Part shown: positions 26,301 through 37,700 of the stretch, piece by piece
Layout: every line of letters starts with the position of its first letter
Position numbering within the stretch: position 1 is the stretch's first letter
Assembly: GCF_028389875.1 (NCBI RefSeq)
Contig: NC_084675.1
Location: 20,670,412-20,734,411, forward strand
DNA from: Rhea pennata
Taxonomy: Eukaryota; Chordata; Aves; Rheiformes; Rheidae
Direction: 5' to 3'
DNA length: 64,000 nucleotides
Translations under genes and position numbers: made by a program
The notes under the pieces: generated by a model
The model's database searches: none
What the model saw: only the letters and a program-made list of their open reading frames with translations
What the model was told of the DNA's origin: nothing

Positions 26301-29182
26301 GGAAAAACATTGTTCTAGAAAAATCTACATTACATTTTTTTTGGCTGCTTACTTTCTTAAACTGTGAAACGGACAGTTTTGAAGACTGCTCTTTTTCAGT
26401 TAAAATGTAGTAAACAAAATGCCTTTATTTTAACTTTTCTGATTGCCTAGTGATAGGTCAATAGTTGTAGGGACAGTGACAGATACTGCTTACGTACAAA
26501 GGATTTAAATTCTACCTAGAAAGCACAGGATCAAATCAAGGTCACAGAACTGTAGTTTCACCAAAAGGTTATAGGGTGAACAATTTCAGTAACAGCAAAA
26601 TTTTAAAATAAATCAAATGGATAAACCTAGTAATGCTTACAATTCCATGGACAACGTGGGCCATTCACTGATGACATAAAAATCCACTAGTTAATGTCTA
26701 GACGTAATCATGTCTAATTTAGATGACTAACTTCTCATTATAGAGGCATGTAATCCAAACTGCAAAGCCATCTAGTAAGTAAATTGTGGCTGCTTTCAAA
26801 TTCTGCTTAGTGGCTGGTTTTAGCAAACAGTTGCACTGCAAACATCAAATAAATTACTCCAGTAACTACATCAACCAATATCTGCACTGAAAACCCCTTA
26901 GCTCAGCCCAAGCAACAGCCTGGCTGTGAACAAGGAAAGGTGCTAGAGCTCCAAGGTTGAACTTTCTGAGAAACCGCAGCCTATGCGAGAACTGCTCAAG
27001 TTGCAAGTATTCAAAACAGCAAATCCATCAACTACATTCCCACATCAGCCCTGACACACTCAACTTTTGCTATCTCTAATTACAAAAATACAGATCTGGG
27101 ACACAAGCAACATAGTGCACCAGCATAAAGACCTCTGAAACTCTGAAAAACAGCAGATTAAATAGCTTGCACTGGCAATCTGTGACTTCACCCCAAGTGT
27201 CCAACTTATTCTCAACTCTCTCCCATGTCCTCAGTTACATATCCTCATTAATGATATTTTACAGTGTAAGTACATAAATAATGTGATGCTGTTTACAGGT
27301 AAACACCTACCTATGAATTCAAAGGACAATTTTCAGTGAGCAAATGTTTAACATGGTCACATTTAAAGCTATTTTAAAGATTCTCCTTAAGCTAGTCTCT
27401 TATTAGCACCTTGCAAAAGCAAGAACCAGGCCATAGGAAAATTCTGGAAGTGTTTCTTTTCAGTTCTGAGATTCTAGAGAAAAAGCGTATCTTCTTTTCA
27501 AAAAAGGGGAAAAATTAAAGAAGTACTTAAGTATGGATGTTTTTACAAGGAAATTGGTCATCTGATTACTTATGTCTTATATTGGTAATGTCTTATAAAC
27601 ATCCCAAACCACATCACTGAGAATTCTGGGTAAAACAAAAGTTATGCCAAATGAAAGAAAAGATTATGCATGTCTTCAGAACATATATTTATAAAATATA
27701 TTAATGAACTTTGCTCATCAGCAATAAACTTGATGGGTTTTCAATACCAAGTTAGGTTTCAGAAAGTACCAAGATTCCAAATAGCATCTGAGATATTCAA
27801 TGATTTTTTAAAAAAACATTTTTTCCCCTCTCACAGACATGGAAGTCAAGGAGGATGTATTTCATGCGACTTCAGTGCCCAACAACGATACACACAACCT
27901 CACAATACCATACGTGATGGGCTCAGCTCACTGGGCTACAACTGCAAGGACAGAACGTTTCCGAACTAAAGAACATCCCTTAACTGAGCGAAGGACGCAG
28001 GCACAATCCATGTCAGTAGTGACTGGGTTTTATATCTTAGCCATTGTGAAACACAGCCACAAACAAATTCAGATTAGACTCCAGAAAGCTAAGAACGTAA
28101 ACATACATCAGTGCTGTCAAGAGGAAAATGGAAGTTTTCTTCCTTTCCCAGTAACAACTGGATACATCAAATTCTACTTCAGAGTATAATTTTTCATCTT
28201 AATTTTTGTATTTATCAATTTATGCTACACCCTCACAGTCACTTGAAGATAGCTTGGTTATCACATTCACTGATAGCCCTGCAGTATCAAGCTGACAAGC
28301 ACATTTTTCTGCCAGTTATTACATCCACGCCCAAATTGATTCTTCCTTCCAGATGCCAGAACATAACAAACAAATCCAGACTACTTCCACAAGAATGCCA
28401 GGTTCTTCAATTTTCAATACCGCTTAAGAGAGCATTAGAGCCCTTGTTTTAATGGTTCCTCACATTTGGTATGTGTAAAGTCTGATGGTTACTTTCTGTT
28501 CTTCATTTTCAGATTTTCAAATGGAGCAGTACACTGTTTGCTTCCTTTAAAACTTTTGTCTCCATAAAAAGGCATAAACAAAAACTTCATCAGCAAAAGC
28601 AAGAAAGTTTTTTGAGAGATGAGAAGTATTACCAGTTTCATTTAGCCACAAAGAGCTTTCAGCTGTTAAACTCTAACTAAACTCTAAAAAATTACCTAAG
28701 TTTCATCTACTAATGAATCAGTACAGCATCCTACTTTACCTGAAAATTTTGAAAGTCAGAGAGCATCTATTTCCAAAACTCTAATTTAAATCTGTTAATG
28801 CATACAGCCCCAGCGACTTCAACCTAATCATGTCCTCAAAGCAAACAGCTACATCAGTGTAATTCAGCACCCTGAGACCATTATACAATTGTACATGCAG
28901 CATGGAAAACAGCCAGTAGTCTCCCAATTTCTTTGCCCTTGGGGCACAAATCCCCCCCTCTCACTTTTAAGAGGGCAAAGCATTTGCATTCCTGCTTCCA
29001 GGAAGTGCTGCCTTTCCATCCTGGAAAGGAGGCGAACTGACACCACCTGATTCAGCCCAACTGCCCAGAGTCGGGACACGGCGGAGGGGCGCGGGGGGCC
29101 GCTGCCCCCTGCTCCCAGCGGCGCTCGGCCGCCTTTGCGCGGTGGCCCCGCGGACGCTTGTTCCCACCACTGCGGCAGGTCA

Positions 29183-29204
29183 TTTATTATTATTATTATT
29201 ATTA
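29183..29204. repeat. (TTA)n microsatellite
   Basis: About seven perfect TTA units lie between GC-rich blocks, just inside the 5' intron of ZDHHC7. Confidence 0.9.
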
Positions 29205-29275
29205 AACAACCTGAAAGCCGGCAGGAGCGCAGCACACACCCGGCCAGAGCCCAGCGCACGCCGCTGCTCGTCCCC

Positions 29276-29290
29276 ACTCACCTTCCCCGC
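29276..29290 (-). other. ZDHHC7: Splice donor of the probable noncoding ZDHHC7 first exon
   Basis: On the minus strand the sequence reads GGGGAAG|GTGAGT, a near-perfect donor inside the CpG island, with the exon ending at 29282. It pairs naturally with the acceptor before 20853, which opens with only 17 untranslated bases before the ATG. The 5' limit of the exon is unknown. Confidence 0.6.
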
Positions 29291-29322
29291 GGGCCCGGGC
29301 CGGGCCGGGCCGGGCCGGGCCT
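29290..29322. repeat. CCGGG pentanucleotide repeat in the CpG island
   Basis: Five tandem GGGCC/CCGGG units sit directly upstream (on the minus strand) of the ZDHHC7 exon-1 donor, so they are probably in the transcribed 5' UTR. Confidence 0.8.
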
Positions 29323-30240
29323 GCGCGGCGGCCGAGCCCCGCCGGCCCCTCGGCGGGGGACGCTGCCTGCGGGGGTCGCGACGCGGAGGGGGGGCCGGCC
29401 CCGGCGGGCTGGCTCAGCGGCGGCGCTGCTGCGCCCGGAGCGGGGCCGTGGCCGAGCCCATGCCGCTGGGCCGCCGCCGCCACGGCGGCCGCCTGGCCGT
29501 GCCGCGCCGTACCCGGCCGCTCCGAGGGGCGCCGAGTCCCGGAAGCGCCGCGGGCGACGGAAGCCGGGCAGCGCGCACTGCGCAGGCGCCGCGCCGAGCG
29601 GGGCTCCACCCCTGCAGAACTGCGCAGGCGCGCGCGAGGCGGAGGGAGGAGAGACTCCGCCCCCACCGCGCGCATGCGCGCGCCCGCCGCCGGGCGTCCT
29701 TGGTGCCGGCTGTGCCGCCGCGCCGCGCATGCGCGCGAGTGGCCGGCGGCGGCGTGTGCAGCGCCGAGCACCGCAGCGCCGTGCACCGCAGCGCCCGGGC
29801 GTGATGCGCGCTCCCACCGCCCGCTTCCTCTTCAGAGCCTTCCCTGAGCCACCTGACAAGAACCAGACAGCACTTCCCCTCAGATTTTTTTTTAAAACAT
29901 GATTTTAGTCTAAACATGATTTGGGTGCTCGAGTTGGGAAGTGGAGCTCGTTGGGGGGACAGCCGGCCCAGCGCGCTGGGACATGCGACGTGACCTGCGG
30001 CCGGCACGAGCGGGAAGCGAGCCGCGCTGCTGCGGCTCGGAGGAGCAGAGACCCGCGGCGCGATCGCGGTGCCGACCTCCAGCGCCCGCGGGGCGGCCGG
30101 CTGCCTCCTCCGGCCCCCGGCGCTCCGGAACGCTTCCATGAGCACATACCGCATCCCCGGAGAATCCCCCTTTCCCGCAGCTTTGCCCTGCGGGGCCATC
30201 CAGCCGCGGCGAGCACCGAGTAACGGCGTGCAGCCCCCAC

Positions 30241-33200
30241 GGGTCGGCTTCGCTGTTTCTACGTCCTATGCTGTATTTCACAGCGTTTTTTCTTTATGGT
30301 CCCTCTTCAATTCACGGTGCCTCGAGAGGGTGATTTGAGGCATCTGCGTTAGGAGCCTGCTCCATAGCTGTTCACGAAATTCGGCGTACGCAGGCTTCAG
30401 ATCAGCATTTAAACTAGGCACGTTGCTTTAGGTGGAAATACCGCCGTGCGACACTTGTTCATTATTTCCCACTGCGTATTAGGAAAAACGGGTCCCCGTC
30501 GGCTTTAACGAGGCGACGCAGAATCGCCAGCGCGCTGCAGCAGCTGAAGGGCGAGGAAGCGAGACCCGCGCGGCTCGGCACGCTTTGGCCCGTCCTGCTT
30601 CTCCCCGTAGCGCGGCCACGGTGCAGCGGGACGCGGCGGGCTGCGGCGGCTGCACCCCCGGCGGAGGCAGGCTGCCTCGGCGATGGAGAGCAGGGGGGCC
30701 AAGCCCCCGCCCCGGGGACGTGCCCTCGGGGGCGAGAACCTCTCCGGTTTATACTGATGCAACGAAATAGGGCTCTGTCCTAAACGTTGTTCTTCTATTC
30801 CAGAGATACAATTAAAGAGTGTGTAAATTTTTGCTCCGTACAACAAAACCCCATGGCTCTGTGTTTTTGTGCGCTTTTCTAATTTTTTGCATTTCCTCCT
30901 GTTTCTGTGCTGAAGTCCTTGCTCTTATTGACGGCCCCCACGTGTTTTCTGTGTCCCAACAGCCAGGTTTCACGCACAATGAGAAATCAGTTAGTCTAAC
31001 GCCAACCTGTCTGTGGAGGTCACACGATTCATTTAAATGAGAGTATATGAATGAGGCAAAGTCACACGCAAAGATCTTTTTCTAGAATCTCCCTTTTTCT
31101 GTATATTTTAGCTTAATACAACTAATATGCATCATTTATCCAGAGGTTAAAAAAAAGTGAATAAAAGCATTTTTCTTTTGGACATGCTAGTGGGGTGCAT
31201 CGTGGCTGATTATGAGCTGAACTATTAATAATTTTTTTTTGCATATGATATTTACTCAGAAGTTACAAAAAACATCAGTTCTACTTCCCCCCCCCCCCTT
31301 TTTTAAACAATATCAACTAGACAGGACTGTGCACGTTGCCCTTGCCGTGACGTTAGATGCTGCAGCATTTCACACTCATGCTTTGGCAGTAAGAGCTTCT
31401 CTCATCTGGCAGAAGTTTTGCAATCTATTCGGTGGAACTGATGTTTCGGGATTTGTTCCCACCATGTAACTAGTGCATTCGCCCACTGGATGGTGCATAA
31501 CTTATTTCCCCTAAAACAGGCAAACAACAAATGCTCCTCCTGGTGCCAATGTGCGGAGAAAAGGTGTAGGAACAAAGTAGTTCCTTGGATTTTTATTGTT
31601 TTTTAATATGCTACGTAATGACAGGTAACCTAAATAGAGGCTGAAACCAAGAAATGCTCTCCCGGATCTCAGCTTTCTCCAAGCTGAGGCAGGGCTGGAT
31701 GTTGTGCTGCGGATGCGAGTCCAGCCGTTATTTCTGGATGCTGCTCAGGAAACCCAGTTCCACGTTGCAGATCTCAGAGGAGGCGAGGCCATGCGTTTTT
31801 ATTATTTTTTTATTTTGGGCTCTGTTTTGTGCTCACACACTGCGGGGAGGACTGGCTAGCTTTGCGCAGCAGACACAGTGCTCTCTGCAGGGCAGAAATC
31901 TTCCGAAGCAGCTTGGACCTGGGAGCTACCCTCAGCTTTTGCAGATTTGTAACCTTGATTTCTAAGGATGCAGAGCCATTTCTTCCAACAGAGGAGAGTC
32001 CTATCGGTACCACGCTCATTTGCCAGGCTGATGGATTTATAAGAGGCAGTGCTGTTCAAAATGCTCCCAAAGCAACAAAAACGGTCAATATTGCAAATGC
32101 TTAAGGGCAAATAGGCAAATTCAGGCTAATCGGAAAGTTGTAAGTTCAGCTTGCTTTCTGTTGGTATTTCAGCACTATCGGTTGCAGGTTTCTCATTTCC
32201 CTCCTAAACTTAAAAAAAAAAGAAAAAAGAAAAAAGTTGAATATTTTTCTCCACAAGATGCATGTATCGCCTCTTAGGTGGAGTTGCTTTAATATACCCA
32301 ACATTGGTTTTTTGCCTTGAAAAAAACACTACCAGGCCACGCCAGGACTTCGATTCTGCGGAGAGCCCTGCGCTTTGGAACCGCTTCCCACGGCAGCCAC
32401 CACGGCCAAGATAAACGGCTCGGCAGAGATAACTCCGAGTCCTCAACCAAATTACAGAAGAAACGGCGAAATGTCACGCTGCCGAAAGCCAATTGTTTCC
32501 GCGCTTCCTGTTGTGGTAGGAAGGAATGGGGCTTATCTCTGCTACGGACTCCACTGAGACAGCCCACAACACGTAACCGCCGCGTCGTTTAGGCTACGGG
32601 ATTTTTTGAATACTTTGCGTTGCAGAGGCACGTATGAAATATTCATGCCCCGTTGGTCATGCCCTCCAAAATGCAAACCCTGAAATTCAAACAATTTGTA
32701 CAGCGACTCCGGCAATCTGGCAAAAGGCAACATAGCTGCTCCCGGACAGCATCTGCAAAAAAGGAAGAGTTTACAGGAACATGTCACTTGCCGTCGGCCT
32801 TCACCTCCGAACTTGCTGATGCAGATGCTGAGGGTTTAATTAGGTGCAGGCTTGTAAAGCCCCAAAGATTTGTCATTGGTGTGGATTTTTTTCCCCAGTG
32901 AATATTGTTTTGTGCCAGTGCTGTATTTAATTTCTAATTAATGGTACATGCAGTTATTCATAGCCCATTCCCTCGCAGCCTTTCTCTGCACTGAACCACA
33001 TCTGCTCTCCCGCAGGCACAGCATGATGATTCGGTGACACAGCTATTTTTTTGAGTGTCTTCAGTCCCTCCCTGGCCACAACCTGGAATAAGGGAACAAC
33101 CTTCGTGCCTCTCTGGCCCTCTGCCCGCTGTACGCGGTTCTCTCTCAGCTGTGCTGCTTGGATATTAACAGCAGCAGTGATTGCATCTTGATTTACAGAA

Positions 33201-34380
33201 ATAAATGTGAACCGTATCGTCTTACTCTCCGGTGCCTTCCGCTTTCTCGTTCCTGTCCTGCTCGTAATTTGATGTGGTCCACGGGCAACCATAAAGCAGG
33301 CTCAGAAAAAGGGAACTGTGTAAAAACAGGGAAACTTTTTAAGAATAAGGTGAAAGGGACATCTAAGGCGTTAAAGGCATTTGAAGGGTGGATAGAAACA
33401 TGATGCTAGAGTAAATGCATATCAGTATCAGAAAAGACCAGATAAATGGCAAAAGCAAGCTGGCTTGGCTACACAGCAAGCTGCGTCTTTCCAAAAGCTG
33501 AAGTTAACCTTCAAATGAAGAACCATAAACTGTGACTGGTTAATGGTAAAACACAATAAAGGTGGTTGTAGAACAAAATCAGGGAACAACTGGCACAAGA
33601 CATAACAACGAGCAATAAAACCCTTTATCAAGGAACAGAGAAGTCTGCAGAGCTCACACACGATAAAAAAAGGTAAGACCACTGAAGAAAGCTGAGATTT
33701 GGAGAGGTCCTTCAGTCCCACCTTTGTCCAAAGCAAGATCAGCCATGCTTAAATCACTCCTGAGAAATTAGATTGAATTTAGTGCAGGGAGATGAAACAC
33801 TTGCTAGCAGCAAAAGGAATAAAAACATAAACATAGCTTTTGCAGCCAGCCAAAAGCTATCAGAAATACTGTTTCTGGGAATGGCACCTGCACAAGAGGC
33901 ACCTTCCCGTGGGGTGCCCACTGGGATGTTCTTGTGGCTGGGCTGAAACGGGCTGCCGAGGGCTTTCCCTGCCCATGGAGCTGCCACCTGGAGCATCCCA
34001 AATAGGAGCTGAGACCCAGATCAAGGAGTTGGGAGCAACAGCTCCAACCCTCGAGGAAGGGCGGCTGATGCCACAGCCGGCGCGGCTCACGGTGCCTGGG
34101 GCTGCGCCCCACAAACCGCAGCAGCTACCCGGGGATCATTTTGTGTCTGTTTCCTAAAAAAATCGGCAGGCCCTGTCCAGGCAGCCAGAGAAACCGCCCG
34201 AACATCCCCCTCCGACCTCCTCCGCACCGCATGGCCGAGACACAGGCTCGGATCAAGTTTCTCCCGGGGAAAACAAGCAAAACCAGCAGGAAATCGGCTC
34301 CCAAGCGAGACCCACGCACAAGCCGCTCGCGGAAACGAGCGCTGCCCGCCGCCAACCCGGGGTTTCTGGGAAGCGCCCTC
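30241..34380. other. Interval between the two divergent promoters
   Basis: No supportable exon. A further GC-rich patch lies at about 30490-30745. The rest is AT-rich, with a C12-T6 run at 31287-31304 and an A-rich tract at 32211-32237. Short open frames here show no family resemblance. Confidence 0.6.
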
Positions 34381-34399
34381 GAGGCGGGGTTTGGCGGCG

Positions 34400-34503
34400 G
34401 TGCGCAGCGCCGAGCACCGAGCACCGCGCAGCGCACCGCGCAGCGCCGAGCACCGCGCAGCGCCGAGCACCGCGCACCGCGCACCGCGCACCGCGCCGCG
34501 GCG
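34400..34503 (+). repeat. GC-rich tandem repeat forming the 5' leader of the 34.5 kb gene
   Basis: Repeated GCAGCGCCGAGCACCGC-like and GCACCGC units abut the start codon. Three full copies of the 16-17-mer start at 34404, 34440 and 34457. The same word occurs once in the ZDHHC7 island at 29758-29774. Confidence 0.85.
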
Positions 34504-34701
34504 ATGCTGGCGCTGGCGGCCGCGCTGGCGGCCGCGCTGGCGGCGCTGGCGGCGCTGCTCGGGGCGCGGTGGGCGGCGGCGCCGCTGAAGCGCTGCGTCC
34601 TCGGCTGCCTCCTGCTCCTCGGCCACGGCGGCTGGCGGCAGCGGGCGGGCGGCGGCTCCGCGGAGCCCCGGCGGCCGCGCACGCTCCGCTCCGACCCCCA
34701 C
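34504..34701 (+). CDS. Exon 1 of the 400-aa gene (residues 1-66), hydrophobic N terminus
   Basis: The start is GCGATGC, with a purine at -3. It encodes an Ala/Leu helix, then RWAAAPLKRCVLGCLLLL, then an Arg/Gly-rich stretch ending SDPH. The donor is CAC|GTGAGT in phase 0. It is very GC-rich, consistent with a CpG-island first exon. Confidence 0.75.
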
Positions 34702-37700
34702 GTGAGTGCCCCTTCCTTCCCCCACCCCGCGGTCCCGGACCCTGCTCCCACGGGCATCCCGCTCTGGGCACCCCCATACCCGGGACCATGATCCCCCCCC
34801 ACCCCCAGCCCCCGGATCCCACTCCCTCGGGGACCCATCCCCTTGAACCTCCATCTCCGGGACCATGATCCCGCTGCCCAGCCCCCGGATCCCACTCCCT
34901 CGGGGACCCATCCCCTTGAACCCCCATCCCCGGGACCATGATCCCGCTGCCCAGCCCCCGGATCCCACTCCCTTGGGGACCCATCCCCTTGAACCCCCAT
35001 CCCCGGGACCATGATCCCCCCCACCCCCAGCCCCCGGATCCCACTCCCTTGGGGACCCATCCCCTTGAACCTCCATCTCCGGGACCATGATCCCGCTGCC
35101 CAGCCCCCGGATCCCACTCCCTCGGGGACTCATCCCCTTGAACCCCCATCTCTGGGACCATGATCCCCCCACCCAGCCCCCGGATCCCACTCCCTCAGGG
35201 ACCCATCTCCTTGAACTCCCATCCCTGGGACCCTGAGCCCCTGGACCCCACTCCCCTGGGGACCCCTCCTTGGGCACTCCTATCCCCAGGGCCCCATTCC
35301 CACAAGACTCACATCCCTTGCATCCCCCAGACCCCCTTCCCCCAGGATCCCCATCCCCAGGACCTGTATTCCCCAGAGACTCCTCCCCCTCCCTGCTTAG
35401 ATGTGCATCTGTGCATCAACCAGGACCTCCATCCCGGGAGCTATATCCCCCAGGAACCCACGTTCCCTAGGGATCTGCATCCCCTGGGGACCCCCATCCC
35501 CGAGACCTGCATTCTGGTGTGCCACACGCTATCCAGGCAGGACCCACATCCCATGGGGACCTATATTCCCCAGGGACACACATCCCCTGGGATGTGCATT
35601 TCAGCACCCCATGTCCCCCAAGGACCTGCTTCCCTGTTATCCTGACGCCTAGCACTCCTTGGAGCTCACATCCCCCGGCATCTTCTGCACCCCAGCGCTT
35701 TGCATCCCCCCAGGAGACAGGGTGGGGATGTCACCATGGGTGTTGCTTGCAGGGAGAAGGATTACCTCTAATGAGGCCAGCTGGTATTGGTGGGAAAATA
35801 TAGATATGCTATGGGGCACCCAAGCCTTTTATTTCAGTGCACTTGGTGAATATAATTTACTTTTCAAGGAACACTAGTCTGCTTAATAAATATTAAACCT
35901 GCTATTTACAACCTGTACCCTGCCTGTGTTCATACACCCTAACAGAGAGGTTTGGGTGGCCTTTGCTATATGTTATTTGGCGCCTGTGGGGGAAGCAGAA
36001 AGACTGACAGACTGCAGTTTCCCTCAGTCTTGAGTCAGTCAACCATTTATTAACATTTCCCATAGACTTCTAGGAGTCTTTAAATCGTAGCTTTTACTGA
36101 ATGTGTTGGGGCCTCCATTTCCCCTTTAAAAATGAAAACCTTTTTTCCTCAAGCTTTTCCTTTCTTCTCATAAAGCAGCTGCTTGAGATGCACAGAAATC
36201 CAGGAAAAGTGTATCAGCCTGCAAAGTTATCCTGCAGGTCTCCTTTGGTCTCCCGCTGGCCGAGGAGCAACAGCTCTGGCATCTGCCTCTTCCCCTTGGT
36301 AGGGGGGAGGCTGGTGATGCCATGAGGAGGAGGACAGGGTTATAACATGGCTCTTCAAGGAGGAAGAGAAGGGAAGGAGAGCAGGATCAAAACAGGAGAC
36401 AGAGCAGAAGTGGAGAGTTCATAGACATGGGAAGAGCTGGAGTTGTTGCCCTGGGGAAGGATGTGGGTACTGGATATTCAGCTGGAGAAGACCAGCCTTT
36501 GCTGATCTTTTGCTTCCCAGGAACTTTTTGAAGTCTTCTGCCCATCTCAACCAAATTTAACGGAGGCAAAGTGCCCTCATCTTCCGAATCAGACTCCCAG
36601 CGTTTGAGTTAGCTAAGGGCTCTGCAATTTCCTTTTCCTCTCTCTCCCCGAAGCAGGAACAGTGAAACAACACTTACAAGAAAGGTCTAAAAATGATGTG
36701 GAAAAGCCTTCCAGGAGTGATATCTGTGAATTTTTGGCTCGGCAGTCCAGTGGGCTCACTCTGTGCCTTCAAAATACCCAGTAACTCGCGTGCATTAGGA
36801 CCATAATCACCTCCTATTAGTATTTTGGGGCATTTCACAATGGATAATCCTGCAGAAGCAGAACTTTATCCATGCCCAGACATGGATACCTAAATCTTAA
36901 TTTCCATATTCCAACTCGTAAAGCTCCCTTTGAGTGAGTTCTGCACAACTATGTGAAGATACACATCTGAATTTGAAGACGTGGACTTCTGCGTCTAATA
37001 GTTTGAGCTGTGAGTTGTTAACTGGCCCGGCGCCAGCTCCACTGCTAGTCACGATAGCAGAGTGCTTCGGTTCCTATGAATCTTTCTTTCACTTTCTTTT
37101 TCCTTTTTAATTCTGAGTTTCCTGTAAATAAAAAGTGTCCTCTATACATGTATCTCTGTTGGCTGGTATGAGTGGTACTAAATACAGAGTGATAGTAAAA
37201 TTCAGTTCTAGAGTAGCAGCCCATGGAAAACAGCAGACTCCTCACCTTCCCCTTTCTCCTCCTGCCCCTGGCCAGAGCTGAGATCTTGCTTCCTTCTCCC
37301 TAGGCGCTGGATTCGGTTTACTTCACGGGCTTTGCAGAGACCAACAAGACTTTTGTGATTGCTCGTCTTGCAAGACGTCCCGGCAGCATCTGCGAAATGT
37401 GGCTCTTCCTCCGAGTGGACAGAGTAGGAGAGTTCGAAGTAAGCGGCGCACTGGAAGGAGGCTGGGGGTGTGGGATGACGTTCAAGAGGAGTACTCAGCA
37501 TCTAGCTTGAACTTACGTTGTGATCACAAGCCGAAATTAATGTCCTTTGCATCTTCACTGCATCCACAGTAGGACATCAGTGCTCTCATCTAAAATGTTC
37601 TCATCTAAAATGATTCATTAAACGAAGGAGCCATAGACATGAAGGCAGGAAAAATGTTCCTGAGTACCAGTGAAGAATTTCAGCACATAGTCTTTGTGAT

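Larger units (their letters stand above)
20854..29281 (-). other. ZDHHC7 5' intron separating the noncoding first exon from the ATG exon
   Basis: The interval runs from the acceptor before 20853 to the donor at 29281. It contains A/G homopolymer tracts (21323-21343, 23291-23339, 26215-26247) and a small pocket at 27830-28000 with several CpGs. Further untranslated exons could lie inside it but none is clear. Confidence 0.6.
29030..30240. promoter_or_regulatory. CpG island at the ZDHHC7 5' end
   Basis: This is dense CpG and GC-rich sequence in an otherwise AT-rich region, placed where transcription of ZDHHC7 (leftward) must start. It holds four GCGCANGCGC (NRF1-type) sites at 29580-29589, 29622-29631, 29670-29679 and 29725-29734. 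ETS-like GGAAG sites occur near 29539-29545 and 29557-29563, with a GC box near 29657. There is no TATA box at a suitable place, which suits a broad housekeeping promoter. The exact start site cannot be read from sequence. Confidence 0.8.

Noticed and set aside
29135-30281. Many overlapping open frames of 100-260 codons on both strands
   Set aside because: GC-rich CpG-island sequence has few stops by chance. The frames are Ala/Arg/Pro/Gly-rich in every register and none matches a family; the region is better explained as promoter.
34087-35277. Long minus-strand open frames (396, 330 and 302 codons) rich in Gly/Trp/Arg
   Set aside because: They run through the C-rich minisatellite in all three minus frames, because the repeat unit contains no stop on that strand. 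They also cross the GC-rich exon 1 of the plus-strand gene. No family resemblance and no splice logic.
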